From assembly GCF_921293095.1 (NCBI RefSeq), contig NC_060251.1, positions 54,267,585 to 54,331,584 on the forward strand: a stretch of DNA of 64,000 nt, written 5' to 3'. The notes below the pieces were generated by a model that was not told the origin of the DNA, ran no database searches, and saw nothing but the letters and a program-made list of their open reading frames with translations. Origin of the DNA: Ischnura elegans. Taxonomy: Eukaryota; Arthropoda; Insecta; Odonata; Coenagrionidae. Made by a program: the position numbers and the translations under genes. Shown piece by piece: positions 51,401-54,004 of this stretch (position 1 is the stretch's first letter; the number at the start of each line of letters is the position of its first letter).

Positions 51401-53631
51401 CTCCTGGAAATGAAAATATGACATATTCACCTAATAAAAAATATTGTTGAAAGAAATCAAAAATTACCTTATTAAATATTAATACGTCTTTTAGACAAAA
51501 TTAGTTTTTAAAATATTTATTCAAAAAACTAGCTATGCTATACGATTATAAAAAGTAAATGTTACACAGTTCATTTTGCTTGACCATCAGTTGCTGTCAC
51601 TTGGTCAATCCTTCTATATTGTATGAACATTTCCTCTAAAGACAATGCGCATTTCATTCACAGAGTGCAATATATTGCTGAGCATAACGCCACAGATACC
51701 AATAATGATACCAAGCCAAGCTTTGAATGCATGCAAGCTCATTACTGTGGAATTCCAAAACCCAGACTAATATGACTGAAGGGAGTATGGATTTGTGAAA
51801 TATGTATCGAGGTTATCAAGAAAGGAGTGAAAATAAGAAAAAGTACGAGTGTTTATGCATTATTACTACATTGAACATTTATTTATTGCATACAAATACA
51901 AAAAGACTACAAATTACACTTCAGCTCTTCAGTAGGTGCTATAGTATTTAACATGGGGGGATTTGCTGCTCCGCTAGGGTTTCGGGTTACAGGTGCCATA
52001 GTTTGCAGCACTCTACCGCACTAAAAAGAATGGTGGCCTTATAATTAACCAAATGGCATAGACAACATTGCCCTCTAGGACACTTCCACTAGGTCTGGAT
52101 CGCAGAGGGATAAGGGCCAAACTCCCGAACTTAGAAGCGTTTTTACAAAGAGGAACGAGATATTTGATGTATTTTCCATACTTTGAAAAGAAAACTTTAT
52201 TTCATTTATTTCTCCATTTTTTTACGAATAAGATAATATTAGTCTGAGTAATACATAAATACTTTTACTGCTCAGAGCAGCAAGGTTGTACTGAGTGGTG
52301 TGGCTAAAATTCTAACCCCTCAAATTGTTTGGGAGATACCATCTTAAGTCTAACCATTTCCAAAAATCTCAACCCATATTTTTCTAGTTTGGAAGAGAAG
52401 TGGAAGCTCACTATTACATTTTTGCACAATTTGTCCATGGTGAAAGTTCACTAAAATTTTACTCACCATCAACAGGATAAATGTTAAAAAAATGGCCCGC
52501 CACTTTTTGGACATTTTTGTTCACTGGTCTTTCATAATTACTTAAGGACTCTTCCTTGGAATTTAAATGCAGATAAACTTGAATGTTAAAATAGACTATT
52601 CCTTCTTCGAACTCCAACTTCGAGCTGGTAAATACCAATGAAAACACTTTGGACTGATGTAATCCTGTATGATAATAAAGAAATTGTTAGCAATTATTGC
52701 ATAGAAAATTATTGGAAATTATTAGTAAATCTAGTAGACTCATGAAAAATGTAAGCTATCTATCAAAGAGCAGACTAAAGATAATCCGAATCAAATCAAG
52801 AGTAATTAGTGAAACTGTGAACAACTAGCTTTTTTCAAGACATAACTCTCACTTAAAATGATTATTTGAAAAAGATACAATCAAAACAGTTACCACAGAA
52901 CACAGAAGATGAAAATGTTAAATATGACAGGATCATAGTCCAGTCATGAAAAATTAGCTAAATTGTTAAATAAATAAGGCGTGATAATTTTCCCACAAGG
53001 TATTAAACTTGATGTGATAATCCTAAGAAAATTAATAAAAAATAATTTATATGATATAATATTTAAAGCTTATTACAAAGGAAAAGGATTTAGTTGGTAT
53101 TCATTTTATTATGATCAAACTAGGGAGTGTTTGAGTACCTGAAAAAAGAGAGAAGTCCAAAAGTCCTTCAATTTGATAGTACTTCGTAATCAGATCCTCT
53201 TGCGATGACATTGAAGGATCACTATTTTTCCATTCGTAGTACAACATACTCCTCCCAGGGATTTTGCTTACATACAACCAGCACTCATTGCAATTGGGGA
53301 GAGGAAGGTCTTCATCATTCACAATGACCTTTAATTCAATATTCCCTATATGAAAATTTAAGTCTACATCACTTAAATGGCCTTCCTTATAGACAGTCAG
53401 GAAAAATTTGCAGTCCGACAGTATACTCCGTAGGTTTTCATCCTTTACTTCAGTTGACTTGCTTCTCCCTACGGATGGCTTAGATGGCTTCTTGAGAACA
53501 CCACTTAATTTATTCAGCTGCTCACTTAGAAAAGAGAGTATACCTTGAGGTTTCTCTTCTAAGGGAAGATTTATTTCTTCTCTCCTCTCATCCGAAAGCC
53601 TTTGTGGAACAGTGAGCTTCACCCTGGGCAT
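2609..53631 (-). CDS. SHPRH: SHPRH-type SNF2 helicase / RING E3 ubiquitin ligase, whole gene (32 coding exons)
   Basis: Spliced gene read on the minus strand from ATG at 53631 to TAA at 2609. Exons (high to low): 53631-53139, 52664-52467, 51322-51101, 48841-48606, 45586-45518, 45394-45314, 45233-45090, 43671-43534, 40255-40193, 39038-38970, 38870-38782, 38666-38453, 37081-36821, 34757-34642, 32464-32330, 30110-29923, 27384-27221, 25371-25201, 22943-22754, 21125-21010, 20927-20805, 17951-17734, 15565-15315, 14712-14455, 13193-13093, 12967-12773, 12404-12231, 10013-9830, 9487-9330, 9002-8895, 6067-5907, 2852-2609. All borders are AG/GT, all phases join, and the sum is 5532 nt (1843 aa; human SHPRH is about 1680). 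Known for the family: a nuclear Rad5-like protein that extends K63 ubiquitin chains on PCNA during damage tolerance and uses an SNF2 motor. Domain order seen: N-terminal region, ATPase motif I, acidic insert, PHD, rest of ATPase lobe 1 with DEAQ, long helical linker, RING, helicase-C. I see no frameshift or stop, so the gene looks intact. Confidence 0.93.
3010..3437 (+). mobile_element. MITE copy A (5'-truncated)
   Basis: Shares over 400 bp with the elements at 31217-31859 and 35777-36432: GAGCGCTGATACGATGCAGG, TAATACCTTATCAAACGAAG, TGACGTCACG and the end GATGAAGGAAACTACCCT. It lacks the left 200 bp including the left inverted terminus. Located in the last SHPRH intron. Confidence 0.8.
3959..5531 (+). 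mobile_element. Non-autonomous hAT-type element, copy 1
   Basis: 1573 bp flanked by a perfect 8-bp target-site duplication, GTAAATTT at 3951-3958 and 5532-5539. Ends are TAGTGATGTGCGAATA (left) and, on the complement, TAGAGATGGATCAAATAGCA (right): short inverted termini starting TAG-GATG as in many hAT elements. Both ends are rich in TCGAATA/TTCGAA motifs. There is no transposase frame; the longest internal frame (5098-5313) is 71 residues and not recognisable. The near-identical copy at 46313-48141 is in the opposite orientation. Confidence 0.88.
6102..6797. mobile_element. pogo/Tc1-like MITE in SHPRH intron
   Basis: Left end TACAGTAAAAATTCTATGTA; right end on the complement TACAGTAAAACCTCTTTACA. 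Both start at a TA dinucleotide, fitting a TA target duplication. Internal repeats of GTGAACCTC and CATCATA-type sequence extend the inverted termini. No coding sequence remains. Confidence 0.75.
7398..8213 (-). pseudogene. Penelope-like retroelement remnant (C-terminal part)
   Basis: Two overlapping minus-strand frames (8192-7839 and 7927-7481) read as the C-terminal end of a Penelope-like element: ASTFLPYVGGMGEKIAHVL, then KDKVPAG, followed after a frameshift by CEHTWSGLNHNPDYDNAKKV and REAIEIMKTLNNLNREDRY, the region that in this family contains the GIY-YIG nuclease end. The reverse-transcriptase part is absent and the frame is broken, so it is dead. It is bounded by about 55-bp inverted repeats (ATTCAGCATGGAGGTTTTCG at 7398 and its complement ending near 8213). 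A degenerate hammerhead-like core follows the coding end (CCTGAAGAAGCC, minus strand near 7485). Confidence 0.75.
9085..9213. repeat. Two-copy tandem duplication, 65-bp period
   Basis: TCTTAGTTCGGAGGAATACT at 9085 recurs at 9150; each copy continues TTTTCTACACTGGAATTTCC. Lies in the SHPRH intron between 9002 and 9330. Confidence 0.9.
9830..12404 (-). CDS. SHPRH: SHPRH exons 27-28: C3HC4 RING finger
   Basis: Exon 27 (12404-12231) ends with DPCPICHKVLGEK and exon 28 (10013-9830) opens with WSVLHCGHCYCMECI and later IKCAICRE. Together they give the RING ligands C-X2-C, C-X-H-X2-C-X2-C and C-X2-C at about residues 1549-1593. This is the E2-binding ubiquitin ligase module. The intron splits the RING between the first Cys pair and the central loop and carries a 1.1-kb DNA transposon. 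Confidence 0.94.
10267..11400. mobile_element. DNA transposon with CAGGGTT termini, interrupted by a non-LTR tail
   Basis: Left end CAGGGTTCCCACTCAATCTA and right end (complement) CAGGGTTACCACTCAACCTT form inverted termini; both arms also share TTCACGG repeats. A 5-bp direct repeat TCAAC flanks it (10262-10266 and 11401-11405). The interior carries an RTE-type fragment (about 10444-10895). The termini look hAT-like but the flanking repeat is not 8 bp, so the superfamily is left open. It lies within the intron that splits the SHPRH RING. Confidence 0.7.
10444..10895 (+). pseudogene. RTE-type non-LTR retrotransposon 3' end
   Basis: A 130-residue open frame (10468-10857) reads LLYGSEAWTMTAAEKARIEA, FEMWCYRRMMKIKWIDRVSN, EEVLRRVGEKRSL and LVGHILRHDG, the well-known C-terminal tail after the reverse transcriptase in RTE-like elements. 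It ends in a GATGATGATGATGA repeat, the usual 3' terminus. Endonuclease and RT are missing (5' truncation), so it is inactive. Confidence 0.88.
12773..17951 (-). CDS. SHPRH: SHPRH exons 22-26: helical region before the RING
   Basis: Exons 17951-17734, 15565-15315, 14712-14455, 13193-13093 and 12967-12773. They contain PWWVQVIDCC, GGLRYVLSEKLEYL, AVDCHLR, STKCDLCEANTLLEQYEAYL, RGNWADGEIERILK and WRQLNDQVSAIDELNMAKLR, a conserved helical block of SHPRH upstream of the RING; the two Cys in CDLC resemble a zinc-ligand pair. The acceptor of exon 23 (TTAG|TG at 15565) was preferred over the nearby TTTCAG at 15557 because only the former keeps frame; this single border is the least certain. Confidence 0.85.
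14194..14352 (+). mobile_element. Small TA-flanked MITE, copy 1
   Basis: 159 bp beginning TACTGTATTTGTCTGAATAT and ending GGACTATATTCGGAGAATTA then CGGTA. It has inverted ends with ACTATATTC/GAATATAGT and G/C tracts (GGGGGGG). The same element occurs inverted at 22104-22276. Confidence 0.8.
15811..15980. mobile_element. Foldback insertion with 67-bp arms and 13-bp target duplication
   Basis: Arms 15845-15911 and 15915-15981 are reverse complements with one mismatch, separated by 3 nt. The insert is flanked by a 13-bp direct repeat ATAGGCCCATATT (15798-15810 and 15981-15993). Arms contain CTGCCGACGTTTCGATGG; the one-sided tail contains GTTTTCGCGGCG. The CGAAACGTCGGCAGAGAT text resembles ends of Penelope-like elements, and the tail matches that of the foldback at 59567-59710. 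Confidence 0.85.
16856..17093. mobile_element. G-rich interspersed repeat nested in the Harbinger-like element
   Basis: 238 bp flanked by GTAGGGT (16849-16855 and 17094-17100). The left end is TCAAGGACGTACCTAGGATC followed by a GGGGGGGG run; the right end complement is CATGGGCGTGCCCAGAAAGG. Related repeats occur near 24840, 37550, 44070 and 56875. Confidence 0.65.
18430..20412 (-). pseudogene. 5'-truncated non-LTR retrotransposon (CR1/Jockey group) with reverse transcriptase
   Basis: Two minus-strand frames, 20412-19864 and 19901-18636, form one reverse transcriptase broken by a single frameshift near 19890-19905. Motifs: FKNKLSSGVDEIPDKVIKFA, VIPLHKKGNEKNVENYRPIS, HQYGFRKGSSTCKALHEFIT, YLDLTKAFDIVNHEILLEKL, GVPQGSILGPLLFLLYIND, the catalytic FADDTSILI, and VKFLGVIIEPSLKW. 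The C-terminal part reads through to a stop at 18636, followed by about 190 nt of 3' UTR and an (ATT)n tail at 18430-18447. No endonuclease domain is present. Despite truncation it has only one frame break, so it is relatively young. It sits in the SHPRH intron 17952-20804, antisense to nothing coding. Confidence 0.93.
20805..25371 (-). CDS. SHPRH: SHPRH exons 18-21: linker after lobe 1
   Basis: Exon 18 (25371-25201) has IPPQWEKVYWLKFCPTEEHF, the typical SHPRH strand after the first ATPase lobe. Exons 19 (22943-22754), 20 (21125-21010) and 21 (20927-20805) code a helical linker with LLSLRQACCHPQ, a motif shared by the Rad5/SHPRH family, then ALNGLAGVHIILGDWSLAED and a charged helix. All joins keep frame (phases 0, 1, 0, 0). 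Confidence 0.9.
22104..22276 (-). mobile_element. Small TA-flanked MITE, copy 2
   Basis: Begins TACTGTATTTCTCCGAATGT and ends GGACTATATTCAGACATATA. The interior matches copy 1 in reverse (CAGGCATTTTTGGAAAAAA against TTTTTTCCAAAAATGCCTG; AAGTTAAAAAAATG). Located in the SHPRH intron between 21125 and 22754. Confidence 0.8.
23050..23250 (+). mobile_element. pogo-like element, left part
   Basis: Starts TACAGCAGACTCCTGATTAT and continues through TCACCAGAATTACTGCATTT and TTCTAGGCTACAAAGCGCTT, matching the elements at 28277 and 30624-31982. The right end is not found before the SINE at 23450. Confidence 0.65.
23450..23670 (+). mobile_element. tRNA-derived SINE with AAAAT-repeat tail
   Basis: Begins GCCGGCCTCGGTGGCCGCGG with an A-box-like region and carries a B-box GGGTTCGAGTCCCGCC at about 23503, then a unique body (GTCCAGGGCATGG, TGGCCAATAAGAGC) and an (AAAAT)n tail ending at 23670. 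The head matches the SINE at 59205. Confidence 0.85.
24840..25072 (+). repeat. G-rich interspersed repeat (GTAGCGTAGCCAGG family)
   Basis: Starts GTAGCGTAGCCAGGAATTTT and ends GGGGGAGGCTCCAGACATCC then TTGCTATACCACTGAAC; weak inverted ends (AGCGTAGCCA against TTGCTATACCACT). Related copies lie near 16856, 37550, 44070 and 56875. Confidence 0.6.
25596..25840. repeat. Diverged two-copy tandem repeat, about 149-bp period
   Basis: AATCTTCAGGATTATTGCAA at 25596 recurs as AATCTTCACGACTGTTGCAA at 25745; both continue with AACGGAATAATCATGGCT-like and AGGGGTC text. Intron of SHPRH. Confidence 0.75.
26085..26255 (+). pseudogene. Short RTE-type 3' tail
   Basis: Reads roughly MKRLVDRIAEWRAA then NQS, ending with a TTATTATGATGAT-type tail; this matches the last 40 codons of the fragment at 10468-10857. 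Heavily truncated. Confidence 0.65.
27221..34757 (-). CDS. SHPRH: SHPRH exons 14-17: second half of SNF2 lobe 1 with DEAQ box
   Basis: Exons 34757-34642, 32464-32330, 30110-29923 and 27384-27221. Visible motifs: GATLIVSPHSIAFQWMDEI (motif Ia), RHDIVIVSYETLAKEL (motif Ic region), RICLDEAQMVE (motif II, DEAQ at about 868-871) and RWCITGTPVQRSLNDLYGL (motif III). The Walker B acid and the Ser/Thr-Gly-Thr-Pro signature are intact, so the ATPase should be active. The frame is continuous across all four (phases 2, 2, 1, 0). Confidence 0.93.
27604..27649. repeat. Perfect 21-bp hairpin
   Basis: GCTTTTTTCCTTTATATTTTT (21 nt, given here only by its ends GCTTTTTTCC and TATATTTTT) pairs perfectly with 27629-27649 across a 4-nt TGCC loop. 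The symmetry continues imperfectly outward (GTCTC/GAGAC), giving about 75 bp. Confidence 0.8.
27683..28190 (+). pseudogene. Decayed non-LTR retrotransposon C-terminus
   Basis: Across several frame breaks the plus strand reads SPNLWHHLLG, then VSMQSPGLPL, DLKILTFPSLYVLNC and KIYNKLPYDIKCLPPIPFKN, the typical post-RT region of CR1/Jockey-like elements. No intact frame. Confidence 0.7.
28277..28471 (+). mobile_element. pogo-like element, left half
   Basis: Begins AGCAGACTCCCGATTATCCG and includes ATTATCCGTGCATGATTTTC and GCATTAATGCTAGGATACAC. It matches, in reverse, the right half of the element at 30624-31982 and shows what that element looked like before its nested insertion. Confidence 0.75.
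30376..30499. repeat. Perfect 57-bp inverted repeat made of tRNA-like 3' sequence
   Basis: Arms 30376-30432 and 30443-30499 are exact reverse complements around a 10-nt spacer. Each arm contains CCGGGATTCGAACCCGG, the T-arm/B-box of a tRNA, and CGAAAAATCCACAGAGG. A single-orientation version with a whole tRNA-like sequence is at 40530-40601. The right flank (30505-30562, GTTATCACCGTGGCTAGTCC) also matches that locus. Confidence 0.9.
30624..31982 (-). mobile_element. pogo-like element interrupted by MITE copy B
   Basis: Left end CAGCACACTCCCTATTATCC after TA (30622-30623); right end on the complement CAGCAGACTCCCGATTATTC followed by TA (31983-31984). TA target duplication and the ATTATCCGG ends fit the pogo/Tigger branch of Tc1/mariner. 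The interior includes an unassigned stretch (30840-31150) and MITE B (31217-31859). No transposase frame is visible. Confidence 0.8.
31217..31859 (+). mobile_element. MITE copy B (full length, nested)
   Basis: 643 bp with ends ATAGGGTGGTTTCCTATTAT and, on the complement, ATGGGGTAGTTTCCTTCATC. TA flanks at 31215-31216 and 31860-31861. The interrupted host sequence resumes exactly (GCCGTAA before, TTACGATGATTTTGC after), as shown by the uninterrupted element at 28277. Confidence 0.85.
33656..33955 (-). mobile_element. tRNA-related SINE with 14-bp target duplication
   Basis: Flanked by CACTCTACTCGTAT at 33642-33655 and 33956-33969. On the minus strand it starts GGGATCGGGTGGGTGTGGTG, has an A-box-like GTGGCTAGAGTGTTGG and a B-box GGGTTCAAATCCCGG, then a body containing TTCAAGCGCAACACTCCGTC. 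Perfect duplications imply recent insertion. Confidence 0.88.
35551..36545. mobile_element. Inverted-terminus element carrying MITE copy C
   Basis: Left end TTAGGGCAGGCGTGCAATAG and right end on the complement CAGGGCAGGCGTGCACTAGC form inverted termini; adjacent CGACCACAACCA-type sequence is also mirrored. Probably hAT-like or related, but no clean target duplication is seen. MITE C occupies 35777-36432. Confidence 0.75.
35777..36432 (+). mobile_element. MITE copy C (full length, nested)
   Basis: 656 bp; ends ATAGGGTGGTTTCCTATTAT and, on the complement, ATAGGGTAGTTTCCTTCATC. About the same length as copy B and collinear with it. Flanks are CA and TG rather than TA, so its target duplication is not preserved. 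Confidence 0.85.
36821..37081 (-). CDS. SHPRH: SHPRH exon 13: PHD finger
   Basis: 87 codons in phase 0. A PHD-type zinc finger runs from about residue 699 to 757: CTCG, then CNACYTWQHARCMGY and YYCPLCW, giving the Cys-X-Cys, Cys-X2-Cys, His-X2-Cys and Cys-X2-Cys ligands. PHD fingers read histone H3 tails; for SHPRH this is a known domain whose ligand I cannot infer from sequence. It lies inside the split SNF2 lobe, as in other SHPRH proteins. Confidence 0.92.
37550..37808. repeat. G-rich interspersed repeat
   Basis: Contains GGGAAATTTTTTGAAAAACG, a GGGGGGGGGG run near 37758 and the end CATAGTTACGCCACTGCAAC; related to the repeats at 24840 and 56875. Intron between SHPRH exons 12 and 13. Confidence 0.5.
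38158..38222 (-). ncRNA. Hammerhead-ribozyme-like motif (degenerate)
   Basis: On the minus strand: GTGAGAAT, stem GGGTA (38203-38199), loop, stem TACCC (38189-38185), then GAAACGTCGGC. This matches the hammerhead order CUGANGA, stem II, GAAA, with two core changes in the first box. Penelope-like retroelements are known to carry such motifs, and ACGTTTCG text recurs in the foldback at 15811. Probably a fossil. Confidence 0.4.
38453..38870 (-). CDS. SHPRH: SHPRH exons 11-12: basic then D/Y-rich insert segment
   Basis: Exon 11 (38870-38782, 89 nt) codes DEIGEDKPKKSSSSKK and a Lys/Pro-rich tail; exon 12 (38666-38453, 214 nt) continues with RRRKKIVYDDSDWDDYDD, then PPKKPKVEKK and a helical AKKAAQELYEWAMAEY. 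The polybasic stretch across the junction (KPKPKKKRRRKK) looks like a nuclear localisation signal or a DNA/histone contact patch; that is inference. Joined in phase 2, leaving phase 0. Confidence 0.82.
38970..45586 (-). CDS. SHPRH: SHPRH exons 5-10: acidic mini-exon array inside the ATPase
   Basis: Six short exons of 69, 81, 144, 138, 63 and 69 nt (45586-45518, 45394-45314, 45233-45090, 43671-43534, 40255-40193, 39038-38970). Every one starts and ends in phase 0 and has a length divisible by three, so each could be skipped without breaking the frame. The 188 encoded residues are rich in E, D and N, with short pieces such as ENSNEAPDEKEMG, MEDENQCPS and DETTEVKNDD. Several start with a similar E/D-N/E pair. 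The family has a long insert at this point of the ATPase domain; in vertebrates it includes a linker-histone (H15) fold, which I cannot recognise here. The donor of 40193 (GTCCGT) is weak. Exact usage needs transcripts. Confidence 0.75.
40435..40836. repeat. Composite repeat with duplicated flank and tRNA-like core
   Basis: The segment AGTATACCGGGACTAGCCGC through GCAATGCACAATCGTGCGAA occurs at about 40439-40510 and again at 40764-40835, both in the same orientation, with a tRNA-like sequence after the first. The same segment is inverted at 30505-30562. Confidence 0.8.
40530..40601 (-). tRNA. tRNA-like sequence inside a mobile repeat (likely pseudo-tRNA)
   Basis: 72 nt on the minus strand from GCCTCGATAGC to TCAAGGC. 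A cloverleaf can be drawn: acceptor stem 6 of 7 pairs (one C-A), D-arm AGCTTAACTGGCTAAAGC, anticodon stem CTCGA/TCGGG with loop CCGGAAA, T-arm CCGGGTTCGAATCCCGG. Position 33 is C instead of U and the formal anticodon GGA (Ser) does not fit a type I tRNA, so it is better read as the tRNA-derived head of a SINE-like repeat. Confidence 0.45.
41505..41590 (+). repeat. Interspersed repeat, also at the window's right edge
   Basis: CTTTCCTGCCGGTGCCTACA and AGAATATTTTAAACCCCTCT match 63920-64000 (CTTTCCTGCTGGTGCTTACC, AGAATACTTTAAACCTCTTT). Family not identified. Confidence 0.6.
42067..42600 (+). pseudogene. Internally deleted mariner-type transposon
   Basis: Inverted ends AGAGCTGTTCAGAAAGTAAC and, on the complement, GAGGGCTGTTCAGAAAGTAA are of mariner type. 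Between them is the start of a transposase (MCAAIENPAK, then a stop) joined to its far end (EDDEELTYWK, then in another frame RYDKCLNVHRNYVEM). The whole middle including the DD(D/E) catalytic residues is deleted. Confidence 0.85.
43732..44537. mobile_element. GGATCC-rich inverted-end element (hAT-like, tentative)
   Basis: Left end AGAATGGGTAGATCCAGGAT and right end on the complement CGGATGGTGATACTTCGGAT are weak inverted repeats; both arms contain many GGATC/CGGATCC motifs. A G-rich repeat fragment sits inside at 44070-44130. No target duplication seen. Confidence 0.5.
46313..48141 (-). mobile_element. Non-autonomous hAT-type element, copy 2
   Basis: 1829 bp flanked by the perfect 8-bp duplication CAAATATT at 46305-46312 and 48142-48149. 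In reverse complement it starts TAGAGATGTGCGAATTGTAT and aligns with copy 1 along its length, including TCGACGTGGGGAACCGAAAA and CCCCACCAGGAG. It is about 250 bp longer than copy 1 because a segment starting GCAGCAGTTGACCTCCAG is present twice (near 47275 and 47551). No transposase frame. It lies in the SHPRH intron between exons 4 and 5. Confidence 0.88.
48606..51322 (-). CDS. SHPRH: SHPRH exons 3-4: start of SNF2 ATPase domain with Walker A
   Basis: Exon 3 (51322-51101) contains LRPYQIAAVNWMLKRE, the SNF2 Q-motif-like entry to the ATPase. Exon 4 (48841-48606) contains GGVLADEMGLGKTVEVLACI, the Walker A motif (DEMGLGKT at about residues 349-356). The two exons join in phase 1 and exon 4 ends in phase 0 at ACTG|GTAAGC. 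The intron between them (48842-51100) is filled with two piggyBac-type MITEs, a non-LTR fragment and a hAT fragment. Confidence 0.92.
49160..49476. mobile_element. piggyBac-type MITE 1 (TTAA-flanked)
   Basis: TTAA at 49160-49163 and 49473-49476. Left end CACGTTGTGTACCGGGGTAT, right end on the complement CACGTTGCGTACGGATGACG. Next to the right end is the palindrome TGACGAGAATTCTCGTCA, with a second TGACGAGAATCTTCGTCA about 40 bp inside. Subterminal palindromes plus TTAA fit non-autonomous piggyBac elements. Confidence 0.85.
49477..49985 (-). pseudogene. CR1/L2-like non-LTR retrotransposon 3' fragment
   Basis: Minus strand reads QKQTLAYLYELFIPRKKV, TRRVSDLQIPQARTN, YFKSFHPTATRFWNSLPPII and SLQSFKRRLYSYMKSGA then stop near 49712, the classic end of a CR1/L2-like ORF2. 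About 230 nt of possible 3' UTR follows. RT domain absent. Confidence 0.82.
49986..50199 (-). mobile_element. Truncated hAT-type element, copy 3
   Basis: About 210 bp matching the left end of the two elements above (in reverse complement, TAGAGATGTGCAAATAGTAT), with the shared internal text TGCTGCATGCACTAAA and CGACAGTGTA. The other end is missing, so no target-site duplication can be tested. Confidence 0.8.
50391..51041. mobile_element. piggyBac-type MITE 2 (TTAA-flanked)
   Basis: TTAA at 50391-50394 and 51038-51041. Left end CCCCAAACCGGTGACGTGCG, right end on the complement CCCTTAACCAGTGACGTGCA. Three 17-bp palindromes GCGGTCT-NNN-AGACCGC lie at 50412-50428, 50583-50599 and 50977-50993. 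No coding frame. Confidence 0.88.
51323..53138. other. SHPRH introns 1 and 2, no recognised element
   Basis: Besides exon 2 (52664-52467) this is AT-rich intron sequence. No inverted-end element or coding remnant was recognised by eye. Confidence 0.45.
52467..53631 (-). CDS. SHPRH: SHPRH exons 1-2: N-terminal region
   Basis: Exon 1 (53631-53139) starts MPRVKLTVPQRL and codes 164 residues plus one base; its donor is CAG|GTACTC. Exon 2 (52664-52467) begins after ACAG and ends at GATG|GTGAGT, residues about 165-230. Both are phase-1 joined. The sequence is a mix of charged and aromatic segments typical of the poorly characterised N-terminal part of SHPRH; I see no catalytic motif. The ATG is chosen because it opens the longest frame and is followed directly by conserved-looking sequence; a non-coding 5' exon cannot be excluded. 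Confidence 0.85.
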
Positions 53632-54004
53632 ATTTACCGAGCAATTTCACATTTATAATGAAACAACCTCTAAATGATGAAGAGACTCCCGTAGATTTTT
53701 TAATTATGTTTAGAATAATCACATTTAAGACACTTATAGAATCGTAAAATCACATAAACTCGACTCCGCTATTATTCTAGGCGCCGACAGACAAACAAAA
53801 CAACCCAAGGTCCCCAATGGTCCCCAATCACGGATGACAGCCTTCAAGTCCTTCAAGTATTGTTTTGTTTTGTAATGCGCAACTTCAACGCTTGTTGCCC
53901 TTGTACCTTGTTGCCGTTTGCCCAGTTTGCTACCATGCTAGAGTTTCGATACATCGACGTGGTTGAAATGGCTTTTATGAAGAAGTGAATGATGTTCAGT
54001 AAGA
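53632..54004. promoter_or_regulatory. Head-to-head intergenic region, putative bidirectional promoter
   Basis: Only 373 bp separate the SHPRH start codon (minus) from the Dlish start codon (plus), so both 5' UTRs and core promoters must lie here or within upstream non-coding exons. The sequence is less AT-rich than the introns, with CpGs around 53760-53790 and short direct repeats (GGTCCCCAAT twice near 53809-53827; a 9-bp CTTCAAGTC-like repeat near 53844). I see no convincing TATA box. The transcription start sites are not determinable by eye. Confidence 0.6.
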
